Under the pieces are notes generated by a model. That model searched no databases, was not told the origin of the DNA, and saw only the letters and a program-made list of their open reading frames with translations. The position numbers and the translations under genes are program-made. Source: Solobacterium sp. (GTDB taxonomy: Bacteria > Bacillota_I > Bacilli_A > Erysipelotrichales > Erysipelotrichaceae). From it: a stretch of 36,056 nucleotides of DNA. Below, in pieces: positions 15,914 to 24,005 of this stretch. The stretch spans positions 1 through 36,056 of the forward strand of contig JAILGV010000003.1 in assembly GCA_024696355.1 (NCBI GenBank), in the 5' to 3' direction. Numbering within the stretch: position 1 is the first letter of the stretch; every line of letters begins with the position of its first letter.

Positions 15914-17449
15914 ACGCGCACTAAGTATTCGTTCTACAACTTTCTGGTCAGTACTGTCGCTGCGGTAGTACTGCCGCTGATCGGCTTTGTCAAAGTCAGT
16001 CTTTTTGTGCGCCTTTACGGAAGCGAGATCAACGGCCTGCAGCTGACAATTGCCCAGATTATCACGTTCCTGAATATCTGCGAGCTTGCCTACTCACTTG
16101 CTTTCAGGCAGCTTCTCTACAAGCCGCTGGCTGAAGGGGATCAGGAAGGTGTCAAAAAGATATATTACGGAGCCGTGAAAATCTTCCGGAAGACCGGAGT
16201 CGTGGTATTATGTGCGGCAGCCGTGGCTGCGCTGCTTTTCCCGTTCTTCTCCGAGTCTCCGCTGAATTATCTGCAGACAGCAGGAACATTCCTGATGCTC
16301 GCTGTTCCCTACGGGATCAGCTATTTCCTGATGGGGCCGAATTTTGTGATCATGGCTGATCAGAAGGAGTACCGGATCAATATCTGGATCCAGTCATTTT
16401 CAATTCTGAGAATGATTCTGATGGTTGTCTGCATTCTTCTGAAAATGGACTTCTTCTGGATTCTTGTTATTGAAGGTGCCAATATTCTCTGTGCAAACAC
16501 CATGGCAAGGCATATTGCACTGAAGGCATATCCCTGGCTGAAGGAAGAGCCTGCAGACAGAAACGACCGCTCCTTTGAAAAGCGCGCCGGCTATGCCATG
16601 ATCCAGAGACTTTCCGAACTGGCAACCACACAGACGGACAATATTGTCGTATCGGGCTTTATGGGATATACCATGTCCTCCGTATACGGTACATACAGTT
16701 ATCTGACGGATAATATCGGAAAAATCACTCAGACGATGGTGCAGTCACCGATGAACAGTTTCGGAAATCTCTTCAATGACAAGCGTGCCGACAGCTATGC
16801 GATTTTTACGGAATTCTTTAATTTCGCTACATATATTTCCACGATTGTTGCGACAGTGATTTTCATTGTCATGCCGCAGTTTGTGCCGGTATGGATGGGC
16901 AATCCGCTGTATCAGGCATCCGTGCCGATCTGTTTCTTCTTCGGCCTGAATATTTACTATATGACCATGCGTCAGCCTGTGATTATCGTCAGGGATGCCA
17001 ACGGTCTGTATGTCAATGCAAAAAACAATGCGTATCTTCTGGCTGCCGTCAAAGTAATCCTCTCGGTGATTCTTGTGAGAGTGCTCGGACTGCTCGGAGT
17101 CGTGCTGGCTACGACGATTTCCTACTGGACGGTGGATTTCCTGTATAATCCGAAGCTGATCTATGACAGGGTATTCCGGCTTCCGGTATGGAGATACTAT
17201 CTTATGGTTGCCCTGAGGCTTATCATTGCACTGGCAGTGGGAGGGGCCGGATTTGTATTCTGGAATCAGACACTGGCAGCCGGCACAACCGGCAAACTGC
17301 AGCTGGTGCTGAATATAATCATTCTCGGCCTGATCGACATGCTGGTCTGCACAATCATCTACGCGGCGGCGTTCAAATCATTCCGCAATCTTTTCAGACG
17401 CCTCAGGTCTGTTCTGGCGAGAAGAAGAAATGCAGGAACAAAAGCATGA
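15914..17449 (+). CDS. Second polysaccharide flippase (MOP superfamily), apparent ACG start
   Basis: I place the start at ACG 15914, giving 511 residues, because the frame is open from there, an AAAGGAG site is correctly spaced, and the translated segment (TRTKYSFYNFLVSTVAAVV, then LPLIGFVKVSLFVRLYG) is exactly the first helix and loop expected of a Wzx/RfbX-type exporter. Starting at GTG 16007 (480 residues) would delete that helix. The rest shows about 12-14 helices; the GSEINGLQ motif after helix 1 is typical of this exporter group. ACG may be a rare true start, a recent ATG-to-ACG change lowering expression, or a base error. It probably exports a lipid-linked glycan distinct from that of the first flippase. 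Confidence 0.82.
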   Translation, partial: TRTKYSFYNFLVSTVAAVVLPLIGFVKVSLFVRLYGSEINGLQLTIAQIITFLNICELAYSLAFRQLLYKPLAEGDQEGVKKIYYGAVKIFRKTGVVVLCAAAVAALLFPFFSESPLNYLQTAGTFLMLAVPYGISYFLMGPNFVIMADQKEYRINIWIQSFSILRMILMVVCILLKMDFFWILVIEGANILCANTMARHIALKAYPWLKEEPADRNDRSFEKRAGYAMIQRLSELATTQTDNIVVSGFMGYTMSSVYGTYSYLTDNIGKITQTMVQSPMNSFGNLFNDKRADSYAIFTEFFNFATYISTIVATVIFIVMPQFVPVWMGNPLYQASVPICFFFGLNIYYMTMRQPVIIVRDANGLYVNAKNNAYLLAAVKVILSVILVRVLGLLGVVLATTISYWTVDFLYNPKLIYDRVFRLPVWRYYLMVALRLIIALAVGGAGFVFWNQTLAAGTTGKLQLVLNIIILGLIDMLVCTIIYAAAFKSFRNLFRRLRSVLARRRNAGTKA

Positions 17450-19416
17450 GAAAACTGACGGAATTCTTACTGGCGTTCTGCCTGGCATCATCACTATCCG
17501 GCTGCGGTCAGTCATACAGTGAAAAACTGACGGCTGACTCTTTTTCTGACGGCCTCTGGCAGTACAGTGAAATTGAAGGCGTGCCGTATCAGACACAGCT
17601 CTCCGGCAGAAACAGATATACCGTTTCTTTCTGGATCCGGCCGGAAAATAATTATCCGGATACGGCTCTGCTGTTTCTGGGCAGTGAGAATCAGTATATT
17701 GCCGTCACCGGAAGCGGATATCATGACGGTGTTTTCAGCGGCCTTTCTCTGATCTCATATGACGGCGGGAAAACAGATGCTGTCTCAGCCGGAGACAGTG
17801 CGGTGACTGTCAGCTGCCGCAGATGGAACCATATTCAGCTGAGTGTCAGAAACGGACAGGCAGAAGTATTTCTGAACGGGGTCAGCGCACTGAAAGGTGC
17901 TGTATGCAGAATCAGTGATGCGGCGGTGTCGGTCGGTTCAGCCCCTGCGGGAATGAAGGAGGTAAGGGGAAGGATCAGCGGTCTTACCGTGACTTCGGAA
18001 GTGCTCGGTGAAAAAGAGGCATTTGAAGCTTACCAGGCGCTTTATCCTGCGGTTCTTTTGGATACAATTGATTATTCCGACAGCGAACATCTGGATCATA
18101 ATATCTGGCTGCCCGGCAGTAAAATTGACGGCGTCGATGTAAACTGGACGGTTGAGGAAAATCCCGTCATGGATGCCAGGGGGATACTGCGTGAAACAGA
18201 TACTGCATGCGACGTTCACGCCGCCGCATCGGTATCAACCGCATACGCCTCGGCATCAAAGGAGTTCGTGTTCCATATTGAGGGAAGCAGCGCACAGGAG
18301 AATCTGCAGAAAGATCTCAGATGCCTGGACGCAGATATTGAAGGCGTCATTTTCTCGGGAACAAAGCTTCCGCTGCGGGAAATCCACGGAAGCAAGGTTG
18401 TTTATGAAGTGTCTGAAGGTCCGGCAGCTGTCCGTGAAGGCGTTCTTATCAAAACTTCGGATGAAGCGCGTCCCGTGATCCGGCTGAAGGCAGTAATTGA
18501 AAACGGCGGATTCAGTGCGGAAAGGGAATACAGCACAGTGCTTCTGGATGCCGCGGCCGGATATGTCATGAGCTACTTCAACGGAGACCTCGGCAGTGAA
18601 ACAGGGTATCTGGCTGTGTCACAGAACGGACTGGACTGGACAAAGCTGGAAGGCTCCGATATTACGGCTTCAGCGGGAACGAAACGGGTGAGGGATCCGA
18701 ATCTTGCCCGTACAAAAGACGGCGGATTTGTAATTACGGCTACACAGGGAATGGACAATCCCGAAATATATGTCATGACAAGCGAAGACCTGACATCCTT
18801 TACGGATGCAGAGCCGGTGCTTGTCGGCGTGGCTGATCCCGGCATGAAAATGTCGGGAACGAGGGCCTGGGCGCCGGAAGTGATCTATGACAACGAAAAT
18901 GATCTGTACACCGTCTATTTTTCCGATCCGGGTGATGAATGTGCCCCGATGTACTATGTGACAACTTCGGATTTTGAAACATATTCCTATCCGGACAGGC
19001 TGTTTGATCCGGGATATCCTGTGATTGACGGAACGATTTTCGTAATGGACGGCAGATACTGGATGATTTACAAAGATGAGCGCGCAGCCGTGCAGACGAT
19101 TTTCAGCGCCGTATCCTCCTGTCCCGGAGAGCGTTTTGAAATGGCATATGACATGAACATTCTGGCTCCGCTGAGAAAAGTGGAGGGACCGATGGTATTC
19201 AGAGACATTGAAACAAACGGATACAGGATCTTTATTGATGACTTTTCGCATCATACATTCCTTGCCGGCAGATTCAGCAGACTGGGTGACAAACCTGATC
19301 CTGACTGGTCTGATACGGAACGTCTTTCACTTCCGGAAGATGATGTAAGACACGGTTCTGTCGTCCGGATAACCGAGAAGGAATATGAGGTACTTTGCGG
19401 CTATTATATGAAGTGA
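17446..19416 (+). CDS. Secreted lipoprotein with LamG-like and GH43-like domains
   Basis: 656 residues from ATG 17446, coupled by ATGA to the flippase; an in-frame extension upstream is only overlap. The signal peptide ends in lipobox L17-S-G-C20, so the protein is anchored outside. Residues about 40-185 look like a LamG/concanavalin fold (VSFWIRP, WNHIQLSVRNGQAEVFLNG). About 200-365 look like two bacterial Ig-type modules. From about 370 comes a five-bladed propeller with GH43 landmarks: RDPN (D417, candidate base), WAPEV (475-479), VIDGT (D528) and KVEGP (E580, candidate acid). GH43 enzymes cleave furanosides such as arabinofuranose. With glf nearby, a galactofuranoside target is an attractive inference. 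It could instead be a non-catalytic binder. Confidence 0.8.
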   Translation: MRKLTEFLLAFCLASSLSGCGQSYSEKLTADSFSDGLWQYSEIEGVPYQTQLSGRNRYTVSFWIRPENNYPDTALLFLGSENQYIAVTGSGYHDGVFSGLSLISYDGGKTDAVSAGDSAVTVSCRRWNHIQLSVRNGQAEVFLNGVSALKGAVCRISDAAVSVGSAPAGMKEVRGRISGLTVTSEVLGEKEAFEAYQALYPAVLLDTIDYSDSEHLDHNIWLPGSKIDGVDVNWTVEENPVMDARGILRETDTACDVHAAASVSTAYASASKEFVFHIEGSSAQENLQKDLRCLDADIEGVIFSGTKLPLREIHGSKVVYEVSEGPAAVREGVLIKTSDEARPVIRLKAVIENGGFSAEREYSTVLLDAAAGYVMSYFNGDLGSETGYLAVSQNGLDWTKLEGSDITASAGTKRVRDPNLARTKDGGFVITATQGMDNPEIYVMTSEDLTSFTDAEPVLVGVADPGMKMSGTRAWAPEVIYDNENDLYTVYFSDPGDECAPMYYVTTSDFETYSYPDRLFDPGYPVIDGTIFVMDGRYWMIYKDERAAVQTIFSAVSSCPGERFEMAYDMNILAPLRKVEGPMVFRDIETNGYRIFIDDFSHHTFLAGRFSRLGDKPDPDWSDTERLSLPEDDVRHGSVVRITEKEYEVLCGYYMK

Positions 19417-19427
19417 ATGATGATAGC

Positions 19428-19436
19428 TGATATAAT
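19428..19436 (+). promoter_or_regulatory. Extended -10 promoter for the IspD/TPP/LicD cassette
   Basis: TGATATAAT in the 46-base gap after the lipoprotein gene. Expected start about 19443, with GGGAGGA before ATG 19463. No terminator is seen in this gap, so read-through from upstream may also feed the cassette. Confidence 0.65.
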
Positions 19437-19462
19437 ATTTACAGGCAGTCGGGAGGATACTG

Positions 19463-20173
19463 ATGAATATTGCGTTAATTACAGCTGCGGGGATGGGAAC
19501 CAGAACCGGTCAGCAGGTTCCGAAGCAGTTTTTAAATGTCTATGACAAACCGATTATCATTTATACAATGGAATGTTTCCAGAATCATCCTGAGATTGAT
19601 GCAATCTATATTGCCTGTCTGGAAGGATGGTTCGGCTTCATTGACCTTTATGCCAAGCAGTTCAATATTACGAAGCTGAAGCGGATCGTAAACGGCGGAG
19701 CGACAGGCCAGGAATCCATTGAGAATGTTCTGGATGTCATTGCCCAGGAATGCAGTCCCGATGACATCGTCCTGGTTCATGACGGATCAAGACCGTATCT
19801 GCCTGCCAAAGTTATTACCGACAATATCGAATGCTGCAGACAGCACGGAAACGGTGTCACGGCAATTGATACAAAGGAAGCGATGCTTCTGACATATGAC
19901 AAGATAAAATCAAAGGAAAGCATCGACAGAGAGATCCTTTACCGTACCCAGACACCGCATTCCATGTATCTGAAGGATATGCTTGCGCTTCATGAAGAGG
20001 CAAAGGCAAAAGGCATTACCGGTTCCGTGGCGACATGTACGCTCCTGATTGAATGCGGGTATACTGTATGGTTCAACAGGGGATCCGACTTTAATTTCAA
20101 AATTACTTCCAAGGAAGATCTGATGCTGTTCAAGGCTCTTCTGTCCGAGACGAATGACAGCTGGCTGAAATAA
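19463..20173 (+). CDS. IspD/TarI-like CTP-dependent cytidylyltransferase
   Basis: 236 residues, typical of the IspD/TarI family, which makes CDP-alcohols such as CDP-methylerythritol or CDP-ribitol. Visible: TAAGMGTR (7-14) for CTP phosphates, VPKQF (19-23, K21), VHDGSRP (105-111), the YRTQTPHS segment and a final NFKITSKEDL. Two signature positions differ: the GG-x-x-R-x-x-S motif reads GGATGQES (Arg replaced by Gly82), and the D-A-x-R-P motif reads DGSRP. The gene lies 12 bases before a TPP enzyme and is followed by LicD, not by the methylerythritol pathway or TarJ. A role in making a CDP-linked substituent for a surface polymer is more likely than isoprenoid synthesis (inference). Confidence 0.85.
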   Translation: MNIALITAAGMGTRTGQQVPKQFLNVYDKPIIIYTMECFQNHPEIDAIYIACLEGWFGFIDLYAKQFNITKLKRIVNGGATGQESIENVLDVIAQECSPDDIVLVHDGSRPYLPAKVITDNIECCRQHGNGVTAIDTKEAMLLTYDKIKSKESIDREILYRTQTPHSMYLKDMLALHEEAKAKGITGSVATCTLLIECGYTVWFNRGSDFNFKITSKEDLMLFKALLSETNDSWLK

Positions 20174-20185
20174 GAGGTTTTGTTT

Positions 20186-21970
20186 ATGAATGTTTCTGAA
20201 TATATTGTTAAGTTCGTTGAAGATCAGGGGATAGAAAGGGCTTATGTCATCGTAGGCGGCGCGCAGCTGTGGATGTGCAAGGCTCTGAGCAGATCAAAGA
20301 AACTGAAATTCACCTTTACCAATCATGAACAGCCGGCAGTGATGGCTGCCGACGGATTTGCCAGGATTTCCGGAAAGCCGGGCGTGGCATTTGTCACGAA
20401 CGGCCCGGCACTGACCAATACGGTTACCGGCATGGCGCAGGCATATGTCGATTCGTCTCCGGTCGTGCTCTTTACCGGAAACTCCAATTCCCGGCATGTT
20501 GTCTTTGAACGTGAGCACAATGTGCGTCAGTACGGAACGCAGGATGTCAATACCGAGGCAGTGATCAGACCGGTCACCAAGAAATATTATTTCCTCGATG
20601 ATCCGGCGAAAACAGCGGAAGTGCTGGCAGATGCGTTTCATACCGCGGTCAGCGGAAGACCGGGCCCCGTCTGTATTGAAGTTCCGATCAACATTCAGGG
20701 TGCGGAATGCCCCTGTGCATATCCGCCCGAACCCGCTGCGGATGATTCGGTGAAAATCCCCGAGGCAGCGGTTGAGGCAGTCATAGATAAGCTGGTGCAT
20801 GCAGAGCGGCCGTTAATTATGGCAGGACAGGGCGTTCGTCTGTCAAAGAGCGTTGAAATGATGAACGAACTGGTCAGGGCACTGGATATCCCTGTGGTGA
20901 ATCCCCGTATGGGCATCGATACGATCGTTTCCTCCGACAGGCATTTTGTCGGCAGATGCGGCAATCACGGCTCCCGTGCTTCGCATTTTGCAATTCAGAC
21001 ATGTGATATTATGCTTGTTCTCGGTTCAAGACTTGCACCGAATACAACCGGATACAATGTACCGGCATTCTCACAGCAGTCATACAAGATTCTTGTGGAA
21101 TGCGATCCGGCCGAACTGACTAAATACCAGGTGAAGATTGATGAGACCATTGAAGGGGATATTCATGATTTCCTTGCCAAGGCTCTGAAAATCATTAAGG
21201 AAAAGAATCTGTCCGTGAAAAGAGATCACTGGATCTCCGTATGCAATGAATGGAAAAACAAATATCCGATCATGCAGGACAAATACTACAGCAGCGAAAT
21301 GACCGATTCCTATTATCTGGTTGACACCGTAACGAAGCTCGCCCGCGAAAACGACATAGCGATCGCCGATACCGGCAGTTCCTGCAGTGTGGTTGCCCAG
21401 GTATGGCAGGTTAAGGAAGGCCAGCGCGTGTTTATCTCCGGCGGTCTGTCCGGCATGGGCTACTGGGCGACAGCCATGGGACTTGCCCAGGCGAACAAGT
21501 CTGACGGCAATGTCATCTGTTTTGTCGGCGACGGCAGCCTGCAGATGAATATTCATGAATTTGCGACCATGGAGAGAAACAATATTCCCATCAAGCTCTT
21601 TGTGGTTACAAATGACGGATATCAGTTTGTCAGAATGTCGCAGAGCTCCTATGATATTGATCCGACCTTCGGAACAGATATCGGGGACGGTGTGCCGATT
21701 CCGAATATTGAAAAGATCACGAAAGCCTACGGACTTCCTTATGTCAGCTGCTTTGACAAAGCACAGCTGGAGGAGACAGTCAGAACTGTGCTCAATACGG
21801 AAGGGCCTGTGGTTTGTGAAGTCGGAGTGACAAAGAATCTGAATGTTGAGCCGAGAATCCGCTCCATTGCCAATCCGGACGGAACATTCAGAATGCCTGC
21901 CTATGAAAACCTCTATCCGTATCTGGATGAGGACGTACTGAAGGAAGAACTGAGCAAAGCCTTTGAATAG
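20186..21970 (+). CDS. Acetolactate-synthase-like thiamine pyrophosphate enzyme
   Basis: 594 residues from ATG 20186, which has AGAGG eight bases upstream; a TTG six bases earlier is badly spaced. All three domains of the acetolactate synthase/pyruvate oxidase family are present: a Pyr domain with the catalytic glutamate E48 (TNHEQPAVMAADGFAR), a central Rossmann-like domain (about 190-335), and a PP domain with GDGSLQMN from 448 ending in TND at 475-477, where the common motif has NN. Family members decarboxylate 2-keto acids and often join the product to a second carbonyl. No small regulatory subunit or ilv gene is near. Between a cytidylyltransferase and LicD it probably makes an unusual carbon skeleton to be CDP-activated; YerE, an ALS-family enzyme of yersiniose synthesis, is a precedent. 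Substrate unknown. Confidence 0.85.
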   Translation: MNVSEYIVKFVEDQGIERAYVIVGGAQLWMCKALSRSKKLKFTFTNHEQPAVMAADGFARISGKPGVAFVTNGPALTNTVTGMAQAYVDSSPVVLFTGNSNSRHVVFEREHNVRQYGTQDVNTEAVIRPVTKKYYFLDDPAKTAEVLADAFHTAVSGRPGPVCIEVPINIQGAECPCAYPPEPAADDSVKIPEAAVEAVIDKLVHAERPLIMAGQGVRLSKSVEMMNELVRALDIPVVNPRMGIDTIVSSDRHFVGRCGNHGSRASHFAIQTCDIMLVLGSRLAPNTTGYNVPAFSQQSYKILVECDPAELTKYQVKIDETIEGDIHDFLAKALKIIKEKNLSVKRDHWISVCNEWKNKYPIMQDKYYSSEMTDSYYLVDTVTKLARENDIAIADTGSSCSVVAQVWQVKEGQRVFISGGLSGMGYWATAMGLAQANKSDGNVICFVGDGSLQMNIHEFATMERNNIPIKLFVVTNDGYQFVRMSQSSYDIDPTFGTDIGDGVPIPNIEKITKAYGLPYVSCFDKAQLEETVRTVLNTEGPVVCEVGVTKNLNVEPRIRSIANPDGTFRMPAYENLYPYLDEDVLKEELSKAFE

Positions 21971-21994
21971 GCTTTGTTTGTTATGAGGGAAACT

Positions 21995-22807
21995 ATGAAA
22001 AAGATCGGTTTGGAAGAACAGAAGCAGATGATGCTGGAAATGCTTGCAGATTTTGACGGATTCTGCAGGGATCACAATCTGACATACTATCTGACGGGCG
22101 GAACGCTGCTGGGTGCTGTCCGGCATCACGGCTATATTCCGTGGGATGATGATATCGATGTCGGCATGCCGCGCAGTGATTATGAGAAGTTTGCCGTTCT
22201 GTACAATAAAGACAGGAAAAATCCTGATTATGAATTTGTATCCTATCATCAGATTCCGGATCTGTATCTTTCATCCGGAAAGCTTGTTGATATAAGAACG
22301 GAAATGGAAGAGGCAGTGGACAGCAAGGTCAGACTGGGTGTTTATCTGGACATCTTCCCGCTGGACAATCTGGGAAAAACAGAGGAAGAGGCAAAGCGGT
22401 TTACGGAGGAAGCTCTGAAAATCCGCAGGAAGCTGGATGTTCAGAACTGGAAGATCATTAAGGAACGGGCATGGTACAAGAACCTGATCATCCGCATTAT
22501 CAAGGCAGTATCCGGCAGAAACGGCAGGGAGAAGCTGGTCAGGGAACAGGACTCCTTCTGTTCAAGGAACATGTCAGCCGGACTTGACGGCTATGTCGGA
22601 TATCCCTGTGCGGCAATGAAGCAGGAACTGCTGAAAGGGGAATGGTTCGAAAAAACACTGCGCGTTCCCTTTGAGAGCTATGAGTTCAATATTCCCGCGG
22701 AATATGACAAGGTTCTGAATGTTTTCTACGGTCCGTCATACATGCAGCTGCCGCCGGAGGAGAAAAGGAAAACACATCATGTCTATGATGTGTGGTTTAA
22801 GGACTGA
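21995..22807 (+). CDS. LicD-family phosphotransferase
   Basis: 270 residues if ATG 21995 is used (GAGGG five bases upstream); ATG 21983 is also possible. The LicD core is plain: YYLTGGTLLGAVRHHGYIPW (31-50) followed by DDDIDVGMPR (51-60), a nucleotidyltransferase-fold metal site that takes a phospho-group from a CDP-linked donor (CDP-choline in pneumococcus) and puts it on a glycan. The C-terminal region has the WFEK...VPFE...YDKVLNVFYG...P motifs of the family. licA and licB are absent here, so choline is not implied. The donor may be the product of the two genes upstream. A bidirectional terminator follows. Confidence 0.93.
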   Translation: MKKIGLEEQKQMMLEMLADFDGFCRDHNLTYYLTGGTLLGAVRHHGYIPWDDDIDVGMPRSDYEKFAVLYNKDRKNPDYEFVSYHQIPDLYLSSGKLVDIRTEMEEAVDSKVRLGVYLDIFPLDNLGKTEEEAKRFTEEALKIRRKLDVQNWKIIKERAWYKNLIIRIIKAVSGRNGREKLVREQDSFCSRNMSAGLDGYVGYPCAAMKQELLKGEWFEKTLRVPFESYEFNIPAEYDKVLNVFYGPSYMQLPPEEKRKTHHVYDVWFKD

Positions 22808-22823
22808 CAGCTGCCGGAAGCAT

Positions 22824-22857
22824 AAAAAAAGTGAAGATTAACTCTTCACTTTTTTTG
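22824..22857. terminator. Bidirectional terminator between licD-like gene and pta
   Basis: AGTGAAGA and TCTTCACT arms around TTAAC, flanked by a run of seven As on the left and seven Ts on the right (22850-22856). It can end transcripts from both converging genes. Confidence 0.9.
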
Positions 22858-22872
22858 ATGGCCTTATACTGA

Positions 22873-23877
22873 TCAGTCAGCCAGCTGTGCCTGAACAGCT
22901 GTGATGGCGATAACACCGACGATGTCTTCCCAGTAGCAGCCTCTGGACAGATCGTTGACAGGCTTTGCAATACCCTGCAGCATCGGTCCGTAAGCTTCAG
23001 CCTTGGCAAGTCTCTGAACGAGCTTGTAGCCGATATTTCCGGCGTCGAGGTTCGGGAATACAAGAACATTTGCCTGTCCTGCAACAGGGGAACCGGGTGC
23101 CTTGGAAGCTGCGACAGACGGTACGATTGCGGCATCAAGCTGCAGTTCTCCGTCAGCCACGAGATCCGGATACTGTTCATGGGCAATGGCAACGGCATTG
23201 GCTACCTTGTCAACCAGTGCATGCTTTGCGGAACCCTTGGAAGAATGTGACAGGAAGGCAACCTTTGCGCCTTTTCCGACAAGTGCTTCATAGCTCTTTG
23301 CAGAGTCAGCAGCGATGGCAGCGAGCTGTTCGCTGTCAGGATCCTGATTCAGACCGCAGTCGGCGAATACGAATGTGCCGTTGCAGCCGAATTCGCAGTT
23401 GGGAACATCCATTACGAAGAATGCACTGACCAGCTTGGCTCCGGGTGCTGTACGCAGAATCTGCAGTGCAGGACGGAGTGTATTTGCCGTGGAATGGCAG
23501 GCACCGGAAACAAGTCCGTCAGCCTCGCCGTTCTTTACCATGACAACACCGAATGTGGTGCGGTCACCGAGCAGGGCAGCCTTTGCCTTTTCAGGTGTCA
23601 TGCCCTTGTTCTTTCTCAGTTCGTAGAGGATATTTACATATTCATCGAGCTTTTCACTTGTTTCAGGATCAACGATAGCAGCACCTTCAACACTGACTCC
23701 GTACTTTTCAGCATCTGCCTTAACAACGTCAGGATTGCCGATCAGGACAATTTTAGCTGTTCCTTCTTCGAGGACTTTTGCCGCAGCGCGGATTGTTCTT
23801 TCATCCTCGGATTCAGGAAGAACAATTGTCTTCAGATTCGCTTTTGCTTTTGCTTTGATTCCATCAATAAATGCCAT
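22873..23877 (-). CDS. pta: Phosphate acetyltransferase
   Basis: 334 residues, the compact class I Pta of Gram-positive bacteria. It converts acetyl-CoA and phosphate to acetyl phosphate plus CoA, feeding acetate kinase for ATP. Visible: IVLPESEDERTIRAA (18-32), NGEADGLVSGACHSTANTLRPAL for phosphate/CoA binding, VFADCGLNQDPD, AFLSHSSKGSAKH and VLVFPNLDAGNIGYKL near the end. AAGGAG precedes the start by a normal distance. It stands alone on the minus strand between two surface-glycan units and ends at a bidirectional terminator. No ackA is adjacent. It is the one housekeeping gene in the window. Confidence 0.97.
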   Translation of the reverse strand: MAFIDGIKAKAKANLKTIVLPESEDERTIRAAAKVLEEGTAKIVLIGNPDVVKADAEKYGVSVEGAAIVDPETSEKLDEYVNILYELRKNKGMTPEKAKAALLGDRTTFGVVMVKNGEADGLVSGACHSTANTLRPALQILRTAPGAKLVSAFFVMDVPNCEFGCNGTFVFADCGLNQDPDSEQLAAIAADSAKSYEALVGKGAKVAFLSHSSKGSAKHALVDKVANAVAIAHEQYPDLVADGELQLDAAIVPSVAASKAPGSPVAGQANVLVFPNLDAGNIGYKLVQRLAKAEAYGPMLQGIAKPVNDLSRGCYWEDIVGVIAITAVQAQLAD

Positions 23878-23905
23878 ATTATCAAATAATCTCCTTTATA
23901 ACTCA

Positions 23906-23934
23906 ACTTTACTCTTTCCTGAAGTTTTCATCAA
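23906..23934 (-). promoter_or_regulatory. Possible pta promoter
   Basis: On the minus strand TTGATG (23929-23934), a 17-base spacer and TAAAGT (23906-23911) lie upstream of AAGGAG and ATG 23877. The -10 match is only moderate. Confidence 0.35.
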
Positions 23935-23985
23935 TTGTTTGACGGCTAAAGTTTTAAAAATTCATCTGAGACAGGAGGATTTCTG

Positions 23986-23991
23986 TATAAT
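23986..23991 (+). promoter_or_regulatory. -10 box very close to the DUF6056-like gene
   Basis: TATAAT with neither a clear -35 box nor the TGn extension. Transcription would start near 23998, only 8 bases before ATG 24006, leaving no room for a ribosome site. An AGGAGG at 23973-23978 lies upstream of the -10 box and has no usable start codon after it. Confidence 0.5.
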
Positions 23992-24005
23992 AATAAAAGT
24001 AGATT

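Noticed and set aside
16007-17449. GTG 16007 as the start of the second flippase
   Set aside because: It has no ribosome site and removes the conserved first helix that is encoded in frame upstream.
19463-20173. Assigning this gene as ispD of isoprenoid synthesis
   Set aside because: The neighbours are polymer-decoration genes and two signature residues differ, so only the wider IspD/TarI family is claimed.
20186-21970. The TPP enzyme as housekeeping acetolactate synthase (ilvB)
   Set aside because: No ilvN, ilvC or ilvD neighbour, and it is placed inside a CDP-donor/LicD cassette; motif variation at the end of the TPP site also argues for another reaction.
21080-22249. A 389-codon open frame on the minus strand across the TPP and licD-like genes
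   Set aside because: It lies antisense to two genes with strong catalytic motifs, has no family motif and reads as His/Arg-rich filler. Codon bias here often leaves the antisense frame open.
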